DNA of 64,000 nucleotides, from the NCBI RefSeq assembly GCF_020536995.1, contig NC_068355.1, positions 2,734,764 to 2,798,763 on the forward strand, in the 5' to 3' direction. This document shows positions 35,585 through 50,500 of the stretch, piece by piece; position 1 is the first letter of the stretch, and the number at the start of each line of letters is the position of its first letter. The notes under the pieces were generated by a model. It worked only from the letters and a program-made list of their open reading frames with translations. It was not told the origin of the DNA and made no database searches. This stretch comes from Dreissena polymorpha (lineage: Eukaryota; Mollusca; Bivalvia; Myida; Dreissenidae). The position numbers were made by a program, and so were the translations under genes.

Positions 35585-38500
35585 GTACATTTCTTGTGTA
35601 TTCACTGTAATTATTATGTCACAAATTCAATTACTTAAATTTCTGAAATGTATTTCTGACTTGTAATTTGTATTTTATTTAAATGAAGTTTGTGTGTATT
35701 TCAGCCAGGTGTGACAGATTTTATACGAACGGAATTGCAAAATAGCACAAACCCTTATGATCCTGGTATCTTCCATTCCGTGGATTGGTCAGTTCTTCAA
35801 ATGGAATATGTAGCCAGCTCAACTTCTCAGGAAGGCATCATGGTTACAATTCATGACTCAGTGTTGAATGGTCAGCATGTTTTGTTAGTTGGGACATCAA
35901 CTGGATTTGTCTTGCAGGTAAGTAATTATAAAATGCCTAAACATAAAACTCATGAGGTTGGGAATTTATAAACGAACAGGACACGTGTCCCCAGGGCATG
36001 CCCACGGTCGTTAATAACGGACGCCACCTCTTTTTTTTATGCATTAATAAATGAGCCATTGCTACTTCTGAGGTGGCGCTAAGGACCGTATGTTTTGGAG
36101 ATTCACTGATAATTCTACAGGATGCTTAAGTTTTATATGTTTTTCAACATATTTCAAATTATTTAAATAATCGGGCAATATAGTGTGATTCAGCGAAGAT
36201 TAATTCATCCATTCTTGTACAGAAACGCACAATTAAAACCCATCTGCAAACGTGAGGACCTTTCAGAGTTGTTTAATGGTGACATGTTTGAAAGCATATC
36301 AATGTGTTTGGTCTGTGTGACGAGAAAATGTCAATCCAATGAAAACGCCAACAATATCAAACCATTTCGTTGAACATATACAAGTTGTTGAATGCACTAA
36401 AACATTGGCCACTAGTTTGTCTAATAATATTGTATTTTTCCAAAAGAGATGGAGCAAATGTCAAGGAGGTTGCGCTAATTACATTAAGTGGCACCAATTT
36501 ACAATTTCAACTGTTTTAATTTTCATTTCCGACCGTACTATTTTTGTGTGGCATTCCAGGTTGAATGTTCGTGTTTTTTTCTTAATTGGATGATAGTGAA
36601 ATATGATCGAACAAGCAAAGTTTACATAATTATTAAGAAACATGATTGTGATTCAAAAAGATGTTGACAATTTCAGTCATTGAATATGCTTTAAAACTTG
36701 AAAGTAACAGAAGTATAAAAGTGTTCGAATAAAGAAAGAAACCTGTCCTAATTTTTATGCTCCCTGAAATAAAATTTTCGGCGGAGTATATAGTTGCCAG
36801 TTTGTCCTTACTACCTTACTTCCTTCCGTCACACTTTTGGTACCGTTTCATATAGCGCCTTAAATACTTTAATACCAATCTCTTTCATATTTGGCATGTA
36901 GGTTCCTTGCATGGAAATCTACCTTTTGATGAGTTTTGAGGTCACTGAGTTCAAGGTCAAGGTCACCGAGGCTAATAATAGATTTTCCGTCACACTTTTG
37001 TTACAGTTTCTCATCGCGCTTTTAATACTTTACCGATCTCTTACATATTTGCAATGTAGGTACCTTGCATGAACCTCTACCTTTTGACGTCACTTGGGTC
37101 AAGGTCGCCGAGGCTAATGAGTTTCGAGGTCACTGAGTTCAAGGTCAAGGTCACCGAGGCTAATAATAGATTTTCCGTCACACTTTTGTTACAGTTTCTC
37201 ATCGCGCTTTTAATACTTTACCGATCTCTTACATATTTGCAATGTAGGTACCTTGCATGGACCTCTACCGTTTGACGTCACTTGGGTCAAGGTCGCCGAG
37301 GCTAATAATAGATTTTCCGTCACACTTTTGTTACAGTTTCTCATAGCATCTTCAATATTTGATCGATCTTTTATATATTTGGGATGTAGGAACCTTGCAT
37401 GGACCTCTACCTTTTTATGCTCCCCCAAAATTTATTTGGGGGGGAGTATATAGTCGCCGCTTCGTCCGTCCGTCCGTCCGTGCACAATTTTTGTCCGGGC
37501 TCTTTCTCAGCAACTAATGACAGGAATTCAATGAAACTTTATGTGAAGCTTCACTACCAAAAGGAGATGTGCATATATCAGCGGGTTCTGGTCGGATGAT
37601 TTTTCACAGAGTTATGGCCCTTTGAAATTTTCTATAAACTGTACATATAGTGCAATTCATGTCCGGGCTATTTCTCAGCAACTAATGACCGGAATTCAAT
37701 GAAACTTTATGGGAAGCTTCACTACCAAGAGGAGATGTGCATATTATCAGCGGGTTCTGGTCGGATGACTTTTCAAAGACTTATGGCCCTTTGAAATTTT
37801 CTATATAAAAAGTCGTGTCCCCCAACTAATGTGCCCTCAAGACGTTTCCTTTGATCTGAATATATAGTGCAATATTGTGACAAAAACTTTGGGGAGCATC
37901 ACCCGTCTCCGACGTTTTCTTGTTGATGTGGTTTGAGGTCACCGGGGTCAAGGTCCAAGGCTAATAATAGAATTTCTCAAGGTCACACTTTTTTCAACAC
38001 AATTAAACCATATATTGAAAAAGCAGCATTGGGGAGCATCCATCAGTTTTACTGATATCCTTGTTGGAGTAGTAAGTGAGGACAGACAATAAATTTTAGC
38101 CTAATCAAGATTCATTTACATTTACCTTGAGTGAATTAAGCATTTGTATAAGGATACAAATCTCGTCGTTTCAAACAGAAGTAACATCTTTTGATTATTT
38201 CGTGAATTATCTTACTCTATAAACAAATGTGTTATAAAATAAATATTTTGAGAATGTTGAAAATTATGTTATTTGATTTATTTAGTATTATTGGACAATA
38301 TTTTTTATTCAGGTTTCTGACATCTTAATTGAGTTTGTTTCTTATAAATGTTCATCTTGTTTTCCGCCGCCATAGGCGGAGGGATATTGTTTTGCCGTTG
38401 TCCGTCCGTCCGTCTTTCCGTCCTTCCGTCCGTCCGGCACTTTTGTGTCCGGAGCCATATCTTGGACGTGCATTGGCGGATTTCATTGAAACTTGGTATG

Positions 38501-41500
38501 AGTATATATATTGATAAGAGGATGATGCACGTCAAATGGCATTGTACACCATCTGTTAATAACGGAGTTATGGCCCTTAAAAAATGCTTTTTTAGTGTCA
38601 AATATAACACTTTTGTGTCCAGAAGCATATTGGCGGGGATATCAATTCAATGAATTTGCTGTTTTTTTTATAGAATGTGTCTTATAGTATATGATATGTA
38701 CAGATTTGGGTTTACGCATATACAGGGACGTTGAAAAATATAAACAAATATGAAAAGGAACATATTAATCTATCAAATGTTAATCATGTGCTGATTCATA
38801 TTTCGTGCATTGGTGCCACCTGCTGTCCTTAGTGCCACCTCCCTGGCATTGGCTCCATCTGTTTTGGAAAAATACAAAATTATCTATTATATCCGCAAGA
38901 GGCCAATGTGTATGTGCATGTAGCAACTAGTATATGTTGAGCGCAATCGTTTGTTGGCATTAGCGTATCAATCTGGTGCACATTTTCTCGTCACACAGGC
39001 AAAAATCATCAATTTGATTTCAAAAACGCCACCATAGCACAACTTATAAAGGTCCCTACGTTTCCAAATGGATTGTGATTGTACGTTTCTTTACCGTTGT
39101 GGGTGAATTAATCTTCGCCTAATCGCACTGCATTTTCCGGTTTTTAAAATAATGCGAAATATGTTGAATAAAACATATACAATATATTCACCCAGCAGAA
39201 TTATCCTTGAAAATTCAAAAGAAAATTAGCGCCACCTCGCAAGTTGCATTGGTTCATTTATTCATACATCGCCAAAAAGAGGTGGCGCCCGTGATTAACA
39301 GCCGTGATGTCCCCACATTCTACTTTTGTCTCCAAACTGTTTATGTCACAAACAGGCTGATAAAGAAAAAACTTGACTTTTGATGTTTTAGTGTGACCTT
39401 GACCTTGGGGGGGGGGGTACTTTCAACACAATAATGTATGATATAAGTAACATTTGTGCTAAGTTATTTCAAAATCCGTCAATATAATTATGGCAAAGTT
39501 ATACTGAGACATGACTTTCTAAGCCAACTTTGAACTTTGACTTTTTAGAAGGAGCTTGATTTTTTATTTTGGCAGTTAGATGTTACAAAAGATTTGTTGG
39601 ATCGTGATGTTGGACATGTATATGCACTTATTTAAAAATTCATTTATATTTGGCAAAGTTATTCCGGAGACAGGAAGCTTCCCACAGATGCGCAGACACA
39701 CAGATGGACTTGTTTCGAAGGGGGGAGGGGGGTACAACACAAAACAACAGGGATTATTTTTCAGAAAATGGGAGGAAGATGATGGCTTTCATTTGGTTTG
39801 CCTGGGAGTAGTGTCTCACGGTGGTTCAACATTTTGAAGTGTTTATATAAATATTAATGTACAAGCAATTGATATTTCTGTTTACTTATAGGTTAGGCTG
39901 TGGTTTTTGTTTATTATCTAGTTTTCTTATTTGAACATAGACAGAAAAACTCAACAATTATTTGAAATATGTTTCTTATGAAAGATGTATTGAAAACAAT
40001 GTAACTTGTTTAAACGATTTAATCAAAATAATTTATCGCTACATTTCAGTTTGTCTATACTGATGGCACATACATGAGGTACAACAGATTTGAAGTACAA
40101 GACTCACCCATTTTGGGTCTATACCAGCACAATGATATTGCTAACTCTCTGTTTGTACTGACCAAGAATGAGGTATGGTTAGACTTTATTTTAGTTTACT
40201 GATACAATAAAGCTTCTTTTAATCAATCAGATATGCTTGAAGAACAGCACCATGATAAATCCCAAAGTTCAAGGGGAATCTTTAAACCATGTACATCAAG
40301 AACGAATGAATTACAATTAACTTGAATATCTTATTTTTTGCAAATCTTTTCATATTGCCATGACGGATTGTAACTGATGTTTAACAAATTGACTTAACGA
40401 TTTATTCTTTTAATGTATAACTGATATAATTGCATCTTTTGTTCTTCTGTTCTTTTTGTTAATGTCTGTATAATTAAACAGAGCTTTCAGACAGGACCAG
40501 CAGCTGTATTTATAATTTCCCTTCATTTTGTTTTAAATATTCTCACTGTTCAGTGTGGAAACCTGCATGCCTGAAGAACTATTCCAACTTATGAATGTTT
40601 TTTTGTTGTAACCAACTTATAAATGAATGTTTGTTTTTACTTTTTTTTAGTTGAACAAATATGCAAGCACTCGATGTGTTGAATATGCTGGCAACCACTG
40701 TGTGGACTCTATTGTGATGAAAATAAAAAATCCCCTGTGTGGATGGTGCATTTATGAACAACGGTTTGTAAACTTTCCCATTAACATTCAGATAAAAGAG
40801 ATTGAAACATATAAATTTGATTAACCAACTGTTATTGCTTAAAGAAACTTTAAGTTAGAATTGTAAAAACTGAAAGCGATTATTATTTGATTTAACAGCA
40901 GAGCTCAGGAACATTTCTTATGGCAATTCTTATTTCACTGATTTCAATTGATTTTAATAAAGACAGTTATCTATTTATATCTTCACAAATGTCATGCCAA
41001 TTTTGAAGATCTTAATCATAAGATTATCAAATTTGTCAGTGTTTCAGCTTGATTTATCAAAGAAAATGCAATCTATTTTCTTGCAATTGCATGGGCATCA
41101 GCATCAAAACTAGGTTTAAGTTGTTTGGTTAGCTAGTTTTTTGGGGTGGCTAGAGGGATTTCATTTATACTTGAAACATGTATTACCCATATTTAAATGA
41201 CCATATAGGTCCATTAGGTAACTACTTTAACATTTGTTAAAATTAGGGGCCATTTTACACGTGTGCATTCACATATGCACTCTATTTGTGGGTTAGATTT
41301 TTTCGGCTAGCTGGTTTTCAAATAAAAGTGATATAATGCAGATACAATGGAGTCTAGGACAATACTAAAGTATTTTCAAAGCCAAAGCTACATTTAAAAG
41401 TCTAAGATGAAGTAGAACAAATTCGTTTTAAGCAGTATGCATTTAGTATTTTTGTCTTTCATAAATGGATTATAATGAAAGACTTGAAGTGAACAACAAG

Positions 41501-44500
41501 ATGAGCACACATTAGAAACATAATGCTTGTTCAAATTTCATGATTTTTTGTTAAAGCTCTGATGTGACATAACAAAAAAATGCCATTTACTCTTTAGTGC
41601 AGCATGGGAGATCTTTCAGATGGCATGGCAAATTAACTAGAATTGTAGTGAAAAGTCATTCATAAGAGCAAGGCTCATGGGTCATATGTTAAGGCGCAGA
41701 TCATAGCAAAATGTTTAGACATAATTTGAAAACCCTTCTTAAAAGACTATTTCATACCTGCAGTCTCTTTAAGAGGGCTTTCAAGTTACAACTATAAAGT
41801 TTCAAGCATACTGAGATATAGTGGTGCAAGCAACAACCAGGTCTTAAGGATTTGTCATGATATCAGTGCATTGTCAATTATCAAATTAAAACTTTATACT
41901 CAAACCCAATCTACTGTAGTAAATTGATTGGCATATTAGTGTGTGACAGGGAACATTCAAGTGTGGAGCTATACAGTGAAAACTCATTTGCTTCCATATA
42001 GTTAAATATAACCAAATATGCATTATTAATGCAGCTGAGTTTCGTCAACTCAACTTTGCTTATATTTAATTACTGCAAAAAACAAAGTTGATAGTAATTC
42101 TTGACTCTTCTGCGTAACATTTCATGTGAAATAAAAACGTGTCAAAGTGTTTGTCTTTCTACACACATGTTTTGCACTTATATTATTTGTTTGTGTTGAA
42201 ATAAGTAGAGATGCCAGCTGAATTTTTCACAGTTTGCAAAGACTTTTATAAAATTAATGCCTCTTTAGTTAAAAGAATTACCATGTTTGTTTAATATAAT
42301 TTTATAATTGTTAGTGTTTTTTTCTCATTGTTAATTTACACAATTGCTATTTTTTATAATGATAATTTTATTCAACTGAATACATTTTTGCCAGCCTGAG
42401 CACAATGTGCTTATGCTGAGCTTTTATGATTGCCTTTTTTCTGTCGTTTGTAGTGCAATGTGAATCATAAACTTTCCATTGTGTTGACAACATTTACCTT
42501 TTGAACACTCAAGCGGCTACATTAATTGTCCATATTCATGAAACTTTATCCATTAGTCCCAAATCGCTATTTGGACGTGTTAGGTAAAACACTCGGTCAA
42601 TCGGTAAAATTATAGAAAAGCTTGTTAAGTCACATTTAAATTTGAATGTTGTTGAAACTTGGTTAGAGCATTTGTCCCAATGAAATCTCATTTATTGATA
42701 TAATTATACCCCCACAAACGAAGTTTAGGCGGGTATATAGGAGTGAGCTTGTCTGTCGTTGGGTCGGTCGGACTGTCGGTCCGTATCAAGTGTCCGCTCT
42801 CTAATTCAAGTTGTTTTCATCCGATCTTCACCAAACTTGGTCAGATGTTGTATCTTGATGATATCTAGGTCAAGTTCGAATATGGGTCATGCCGTGTCAA
42901 AAACTAGGTCACGGGGTTACTTAGTGTGTTTTAAACTTTGAGCATGATGTCTACTCTCTAATTTAAGTAGTTTTTATCCAAGCTTCATCAAACTTGGTCA
43001 GAAGTTGTATCTTGATGATCTCTAGGCCAAGTTCAAACATGGGCCATGCCAGGCCAAAAACTAGGTCATGGGGTAACTAAGTGCGTTTTACACATTCATC
43101 ATGGTGTCCGCTCACTAATTCAATTAGTTTTTATCCGATCTTCACCAAACTTGGTCAGAAGTTGTATCTAGATTATGTCTTGTCAAATTCGAACATGGGT
43201 CATGGCAGGTCAAAAACTTGGTCACGGGGTCACTTAGTGCGTTTTAAATATTGAGCATGGTGTCCGCTTTCTAATTCAAGTAGTTTTCATCCGATCTTCA
43301 CCACCCTTGGTCAAAAGTTGTATCTAGATGATATGTATGTCAAGTTCGAACATGGCCCATGCCAGGTCAAAAACTAGGACATGGGGTCACTTAGTGCGTT
43401 TTCAACATCGAGCATGTGTGTCCGCTGTTTTTTGTGAAAACAACATGCAAAATATTCTATGTCAATGGAGCATGTGGCGGTATTCGTCACGTCTGTGACA
43501 AAGCTCTAGTTTTTTGTTGCAAGCAATTACTCATACTTAATGCTTAGAGTTGTTATATCAGAGCCTCTCTGCAGTCTGACTGTTCCTGTAATAAAACTGG
43601 CGAATGCTGGCGATCATCCCTTACTTCCTGTATATCGTTGGACATAGAACCAAAAGGGGCCACATCTAGCTCAGGAAAGGTATGGACATTTTGGTAGTCT
43701 ACAGGTACATTTAATTGTACTGACCAGTCTACATAGAATGTATATCTTTTTTCGACTTTGAATAGTGAATATATAATTTTAAGGTTTCAATGCAACCTGT
43801 GAATTAATTAATTGAATTAGCTATTTTGTTCCAACAATATTTCTGATCTTATGGATTAAATGGGCTTTTAACAATATATTTGATTCCCTTTAATATCTCA
43901 AGAACACTTTCACCTGCAATCTTGCAAATTTTTGTGGTAAGTACTTAGACTTTAGGGGAGATTAGTATCAATTATTAGGTTAGCTGTTATAGGTCAAGGT
44001 CACATGGGCTTAAAACACAACTATTGTGTTCACACCATATGTAGAGAATGTTTAATCTTCTAGCATCTAAATTTGTTTGCTTATTAGAGGTTAAGGTCAC
44101 TTGAGCTTTTTACATGGATTTTTTTCCACAACTCATTTCCAGAATCCTTTGACCTATAATAACACGAAGTGCTTTTCTGTTACTTGGCAATAAAAGAAAA
44201 TTCCTTTTCATTTTGAGGTAAACATGTCATGGTCGAATGGTCTTGCAGTACTATAAAACGTAAAAAAAATCATTTTCATGATAAATCTGCAAGAAAGGGG
44301 ACATGTTTTACAAAAAAAAACTTTTTTTATAATTACTTTATGTTGATCTTTAGATAGTATTTTCATCTAATATTTAAGCTTCTGTACTTACCATTTGTCA
44401 GAATTTGCTTCATACTATGATAAATTAAGGTTTATATGCAACTTATCACTTACACAATTTCTCTTTATTCAATATCAAATATGTCTTCACAGTCATTTTA

Positions 44501-47500
44501 TAGGTGAATAACAGAAAAAGAATGTTATGTTGTAAGAAGTGGAAGAATAGTATACCTATTGGACCAGCTAGTATTTTAATTACCTGTTATGTAAAGGTAA
44601 AGGTGGTCTATAATATATAAGAACTGTTGATCTCCACTTCAAACTTGAATTTTTTTGCATGGATGAGCAGGCTGGTCTGGAGCAATGAGGAAAAACTGTT
44701 TCTCTGTAACTTATATTTAAGTTGTATTTTTGCCATTTGATTATACAAAATGTACATACCTGTTTACTTAAGTTGTATTTTTGCCATTTGATTATACAAA
44801 ATGTACATACCTTTTTGTTTGTATTATTCTTCCAATATAAAGAAGTGAAACTCCAGCTGCTGGAGCAGTATTGAATTTTCATTAAAAACAATTAGTTGGT
44901 CCTTTACTTAAGGCAAGTGACCGATTGCCCAAACAGTACATAACAGCACAATACAGCACAATACAAACCAACATAAACACAAAATATGAATAAAGCTGGG
45001 GTCACCGCCTTGGAACGGTCAATGCAAAGCATTGGGGGTTTAAACCTGGTTATAGAGCGCTCAACCTCACACTTGGCCCAGCAATATTCATAATACATTT
45101 AAGTGTAAATAAAATTTAACGTCATAGCATTGTAACTCAAATTAAACAATAATAAAAGGGAATTAAAACGCATTCAATTTAATTACTATTTAATTACTCA
45201 ATTGCATTGAAGATACAAGAGTAACAGAATTACAACTTTTTGACGAACGATCAAATAAAACTATTAACAATTGTCAACTACATTCCTTCTTTATAGAAAA
45301 GATTTGAGAATGTAGAATCATAGAGTTAATTTCTCAGATAATCATCGCGCAAATACAGGAAGAAGCAGCAATAATGGGTGTAAAAATTCCATATTACATA
45401 GCTTGGTTGTTTATGTGACTGCTAAAACAATTAAACATAATTAAATCAAACAAGAAACGCCTATCAGAGAGAAAATATAAATAAAATGGAACATTATAAA
45501 CCCAATGACCTATGCATGTAGATTACAACTGGGAAAGTCGGTCGTATGACGTCACAAAAATCCATAATGACATAATGACGTGAACAAATTCCAAGGGCGG
45601 TACTAAATAAAAATATTAATGGGGCTGTGCTACTAATAAAACAAGTTTACGTGATTTAATATTAAGAAGCAAATGAATACAAATGGTAATACCATTAAAG
45701 CGACATTATTGGAATCAAACAGTATATAGGTGTTTTGACAACTGAAGACAGAAATGATTTGATGTACGATTTGAGTCCAAATGTAGTTTACATGCAGATT
45801 TGTTCATACGACACAATGACACAATTTTATTCAACAGTGAAAAATGCCTATAATGTAAGCATTAAAATTCTTTGTGTTCAAGTTATGTTTTGCTACATCA
45901 TCAACAATATTTCACTAGGTTTTAAACAACACTTCCTATCTAAACCATTCCTAAAATTTCTTACAAATTTTCAATTTTTCAAAATTAATACTGAAATCTG
46001 AAAAAAAAATTATCCACTTTAAAAGTGATACATTATTGCCTAAATTTTGTTATAATTTATATGTATGGTTTTTAAATTCCACTTTTTATGCCCCCGGATC
46101 GAATGATTGGGGGTATATTGTTTTTGGCTTGTCTGTCTTTCATTCTGTCACTCTGTCATTTTGTCATTCTGTCCCAAAACTTTAACCTTGGTTAAAGTTT
46201 TGTGATTACTTTTGCAATATTGAAGATAACAACTTGATATTGGTCATGCATGTGTATCTCATGGAGCTGCACATTTTGTGTGGTGACAGGTCATCCTTCA
46301 AGGTCAAAGGTCAAATGTATGGCTTCAAAGCGGCGCAATAGGGGGCATTGTGTTTCTGACAAACACATCTCTTGTTATTATTATTGAAGCATGCTTAACA
46401 GATCACATTCAGTTCAAACATTTTTCTGTTTCAGGTTGTCATTCAATTGAGACCTTCACCGAGTCAGCCTGATGGTCCGATGTATCAATACTTTTGTCGA
46501 TCAAATGGAACAATCACAAATGCAACCAGAAATGGTGCAATGTTCACATGCAATATGAATGGTGGGAAACTTGTGTGTTAAAATTTTGCATTGACTTCAA
46601 TATGCATCTTAGTGTGTTTTACATTAAAGAATTACCTGTATGTAAGTAAAATGCTGAACAGAACTTTAAGCATGCTCATAGTGAGCTTTTTTGATGACTT
46701 TTGGTCTCTCATGCGTCATGCATGTCAATTGTCAACATTTGCCTTGTTAACACTCCATAGGCCACATGCATTGCCCAATCGTCATGAAATTTTGTAGGAA
46801 CAGTTGCCTCAACCTCAGCTTATTTCAAAATAAGGACATGTGGAGTCAAAATCTAGGTCACAAAGTCAAATAAAAGAAACAGCTTTTGAAGATTAAAAAA
46901 GCTGCATTTATCGCAATCTGTATTGAACTTGGTCAAAACAATAGTCACAATAGTATCTTTGCCAATATTGATACTGGGTAAGTTGAGGTGAAAAAAAACC
47001 AGGATTATATGTCAAATTAAAGACAACACAATCTAATGGTCACATTTATCGCCCAAGAGGCAGGGCAGTTTTCCTTATGTGGCTGAAGTAAAACCATTTG
47101 AAAAGTCAAAGTCACTATTTTCAACCCACTTTTTGTGATTTGCTCAAAACATTAAAAACTGCTATGTATCTTGACAATTATAGTTAGTTGTTTAAAAGTA
47201 TGGTAATGAAATGTTAGGGCAGTTTTTCTTATAAGTCTATTGTTAAACATTGTGACCATAACCTACTCATAAAAGTAGAGACTTTTTTAGCGCATGTTTA
47301 GATGATGTCCTTATACACTAACAAAGACATTAAAGTATTTTTTGCGATTGCCTGTTTTTTTATTGTACCAAAGCATACAATAAAAATAAAATAAAATTAT
47401 TTTCAGTGAATGATGAAATATTTATTTAACTCATAGAAAAGTATATAATTTTTTAGTGCTTGTAAGCTATTGCTTTTAGCTCACCAGCACAATGTGCTCA

Positions 47501-50500
47501 TGGTGAGCTTTTATGATCGCTTTTTGTCCGTCTTGTTGCGTCAATATTTGCCTTGTTTACACTATAGAGGTCACATTTATTGTCCAATCCTCGTGTAATT
47601 CTGTCAGAAGATTTGTCTCAACGATATCTTGGACGAGTTCGAAAATTATTACGGTTCCTTTAAAAACATGGCCGCCAGGGGGCGGGGCATATTTCATAAT
47701 ATGGCTGCATACAAGGGTGAAAGTTTTCCGGGAATTCCGGTTTTTTGGCTCGCTGCCGAGGCCATTTTTCCATATTGCGTAAACTCGTTGAGTCACTTTT
47801 AGTGGGGTGGGTGGGGTAGATACCCTATTGGCAGACGCTAGTTCAAGTAACTCAATAAAAACCACCTGCAAAGTATTGTAATAAACCAGATATGCAGTTT
47901 GTGAAGTTTACAGCTGTCGGACTTCGAGATGTCTTCTTCGATACCACGTTGTCAGAATTGGAATCGCAATAAAGCTATGAATAGCAATCTATATATATAT
48001 TTTTTTAATTTTTAACTTACTTAAAAAGGTTTCTAATTGGCTAAATTTCTGGAGCCTCAATGGGGTTAACCCCCTGTGCCCCCACCAGGGCTTTGCTAGA
48101 GGCCACATTTATTTCAGATCTTCATGAAACTTAGAAGATTCGTCCCCATTATATCTCGGACGAGTTCGAAAATGATTCCGGTTGGTTGAAAAACACGGCC
48201 CCCAGGGGACGGGGCATTTTTCTTAATATGCCTATAGTGCCTATAGTAAAACCTTGTCAACACTCTAGAGATCACATTTATTTTCTGATAATCATTAAAC
48301 GTGGCAAGAAAATGGTTCCAGTTGGTGGAAAACATGTCCACCTTTGAGCGGAGCATTTTTCCTTATCTTGACATTTTCTGGGATTATATCAAATATATTT
48401 TACATGTGTCCAAAAACTATGGCACTATGTCAAATCTTCAAATAACCTTTTGTCAACTCCCAAATCCAAAGTAATTATTCAATATTGATGAAACTTAGTC
48501 AAATGTAGAGTTTTGCAATACATATTCTGTGTTTAAAACTGGGTAATGTGCATAGAAAAACTAAATCAACAGGTCAAATCTTATAAAACCTTTGTTACCA
48601 CTGTAGGGCAACATTTATGACTCAATCCTGATAAAACTTGTTCAGAATGTTTATCTTGACAATATATAAGCCATGTTTTAATTTTGGACATTTGTGGTAA
48701 AAAACTGGATAACACGTTGAAGTATTTTTTCAGCCATGGGTGCCCATGAACTAAGGTGAGCACTAAAGGGCAATCATGGCACACTTGTTTCTTTAATCAT
48801 TTGTGAAATTTAATTCATTCTTCATAATGATATGAAGAAGTATCCCTTATGTGTTGATGGTTGAAAAATGGTAGGTACACAATTAACACATTTATTATAG
48901 TCGTTTTTTTAAATTGTTTTAGTCATTCCAGTTCAAAACAATGTTCAACTGACACTGATGCTGCAGTTTGGTGTTAAAGTGAATAATACACACGTTCTGC
49001 TGACTGAAGCTCCATTCCTCATTTATGAATGTGTGAACTTCAAGAAGTACGTTTAAACTTGTGTGTTATTAAATTTACTACTTGTACTTGGATAAAACTT
49101 TGCTTGCTTTAAGGTTGCTTGATTTTTTTCTGAATTAAGTTTTGACTTCCACTATAGCTATAGTCCAAGCGCTTACATGCTTTAAAGAATTGTTATTCAT
49201 AGATATGACAGGATACTACCAATATGGTTAATGGTTCCGTCCGATTTACAGTCAAATATAAAAAACAAAACTTAGATGTGATTGAAAAAAAACACAGTAC
49301 AAACCATGATATTTTATTAATGCATTGTTTGCCCTCGTTGTTAATTACCAATTTAATTTGTCCTGAAAATACACATATGTTTGCAACCCTGACTTAAGTC
49401 CATATCAAGAAGATATTCATGACCAAAGGGGGTATTGGTGTGACAGAAATGATTAGTTGTCAAAAAAAGTGGTAAACAATAGGCATGTTTATTAATGCTT
49501 TAAACAATCATATAAGTTTGGTACAAGCCATTGACCTGTATAACTATAGTTAAATATTTTGTATTGTGTGTATTTTAGTTTTGAGTATTATGTTGTTTTT
49601 AAATTATTTAAATACCGGTAAGAAATAAAAGGATTAATAAAAGACAAGTATATGCATGCTTTATTTACTCAAAATTATTAATTCAACAAAAACTTGCAAA
49701 CGATGTTTAAGAACTGAGTATAGGTACTATTATGACATGCAGTATTCAATGGTTCAAATTGTTTAAGATGCAATACTAGGAAAGTTGCAATTATACAAAT
49801 AATCTATGGAATTTCATTGCTTTACGGGGACAGTTGGGTCAATGGCATGAATAAAATCAATCATTTAAGTAAATCTTCAAACATAAATTATGTTGGCATT
49901 TTGTATGTAAAAAGCTTACATGCAGACCTAGCCTGATGTTACATTTGTGGCCAAGGTCAAGCTCACTTTTGCTTAAAAAACTAGAATGAGTTTAATGTAA
50001 CTTTGTCATATGATTTATATTGATACAATCTAGGCCTAGTTTGAATCTGTGTTACATATGATAAAAAATAGGTCACGAGATCAAATTTTAGAAAGTCCAA
50101 GTTAACTTTCTAGATGCCTTATTTATGACTCAATCTTGATGAAACTGGATCAAAACTTTCATCTTGACAATATGTAGCCAAAAGTGGAATCTGGGTAATA
50201 TGCTTGAAAAAAACAAGGTCATTATACCCCCACAAACAAAGTTTAGATGGGTATATAAGAGTGAACATGTCTGTCGGTCTGTCTGTCGGTCCGTATTAAG
50301 TGTCCGCTCTCTAATTCAAGTTGTTTTCATCTAAGCTTCACCAAACATGGTCAGAAGTTGTATCTAAATGATGTCTAGGCCAAGTTTGAACATGGGTCTT
50401 GGCAGGTCAAAAACTAGGTCACGGGGTCACTTAGTGCGTTTTAAACATTGAGCATGGTGTCCGCTCTCTAATTCAAGTAGTTTTAATCCGATCTTCACCA

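Larger units (their letters stand above)
35977..39318. mobile_element. Large inverted-repeat element in plexin intron 2, arms ~530 bp
   Basis: The left arm (about 35977-36510) and right arm (about 38790-39318) are inverted copies. GACGCCACCTCTTT / AAAGAGGTGGCGC, GATTAATTCATCC / GGGTGAATTAATC, GTGTGACGAGAAAATGT / ACATTTTCTCGTCACAC and ATGGAGCAAATGTCAAGGAG / CTCCCTGGCATTGGCTCCAT all pair in order. The 2.3-kb centre holds later insertions. No transposase frame was seen. Confidence 0.75.
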
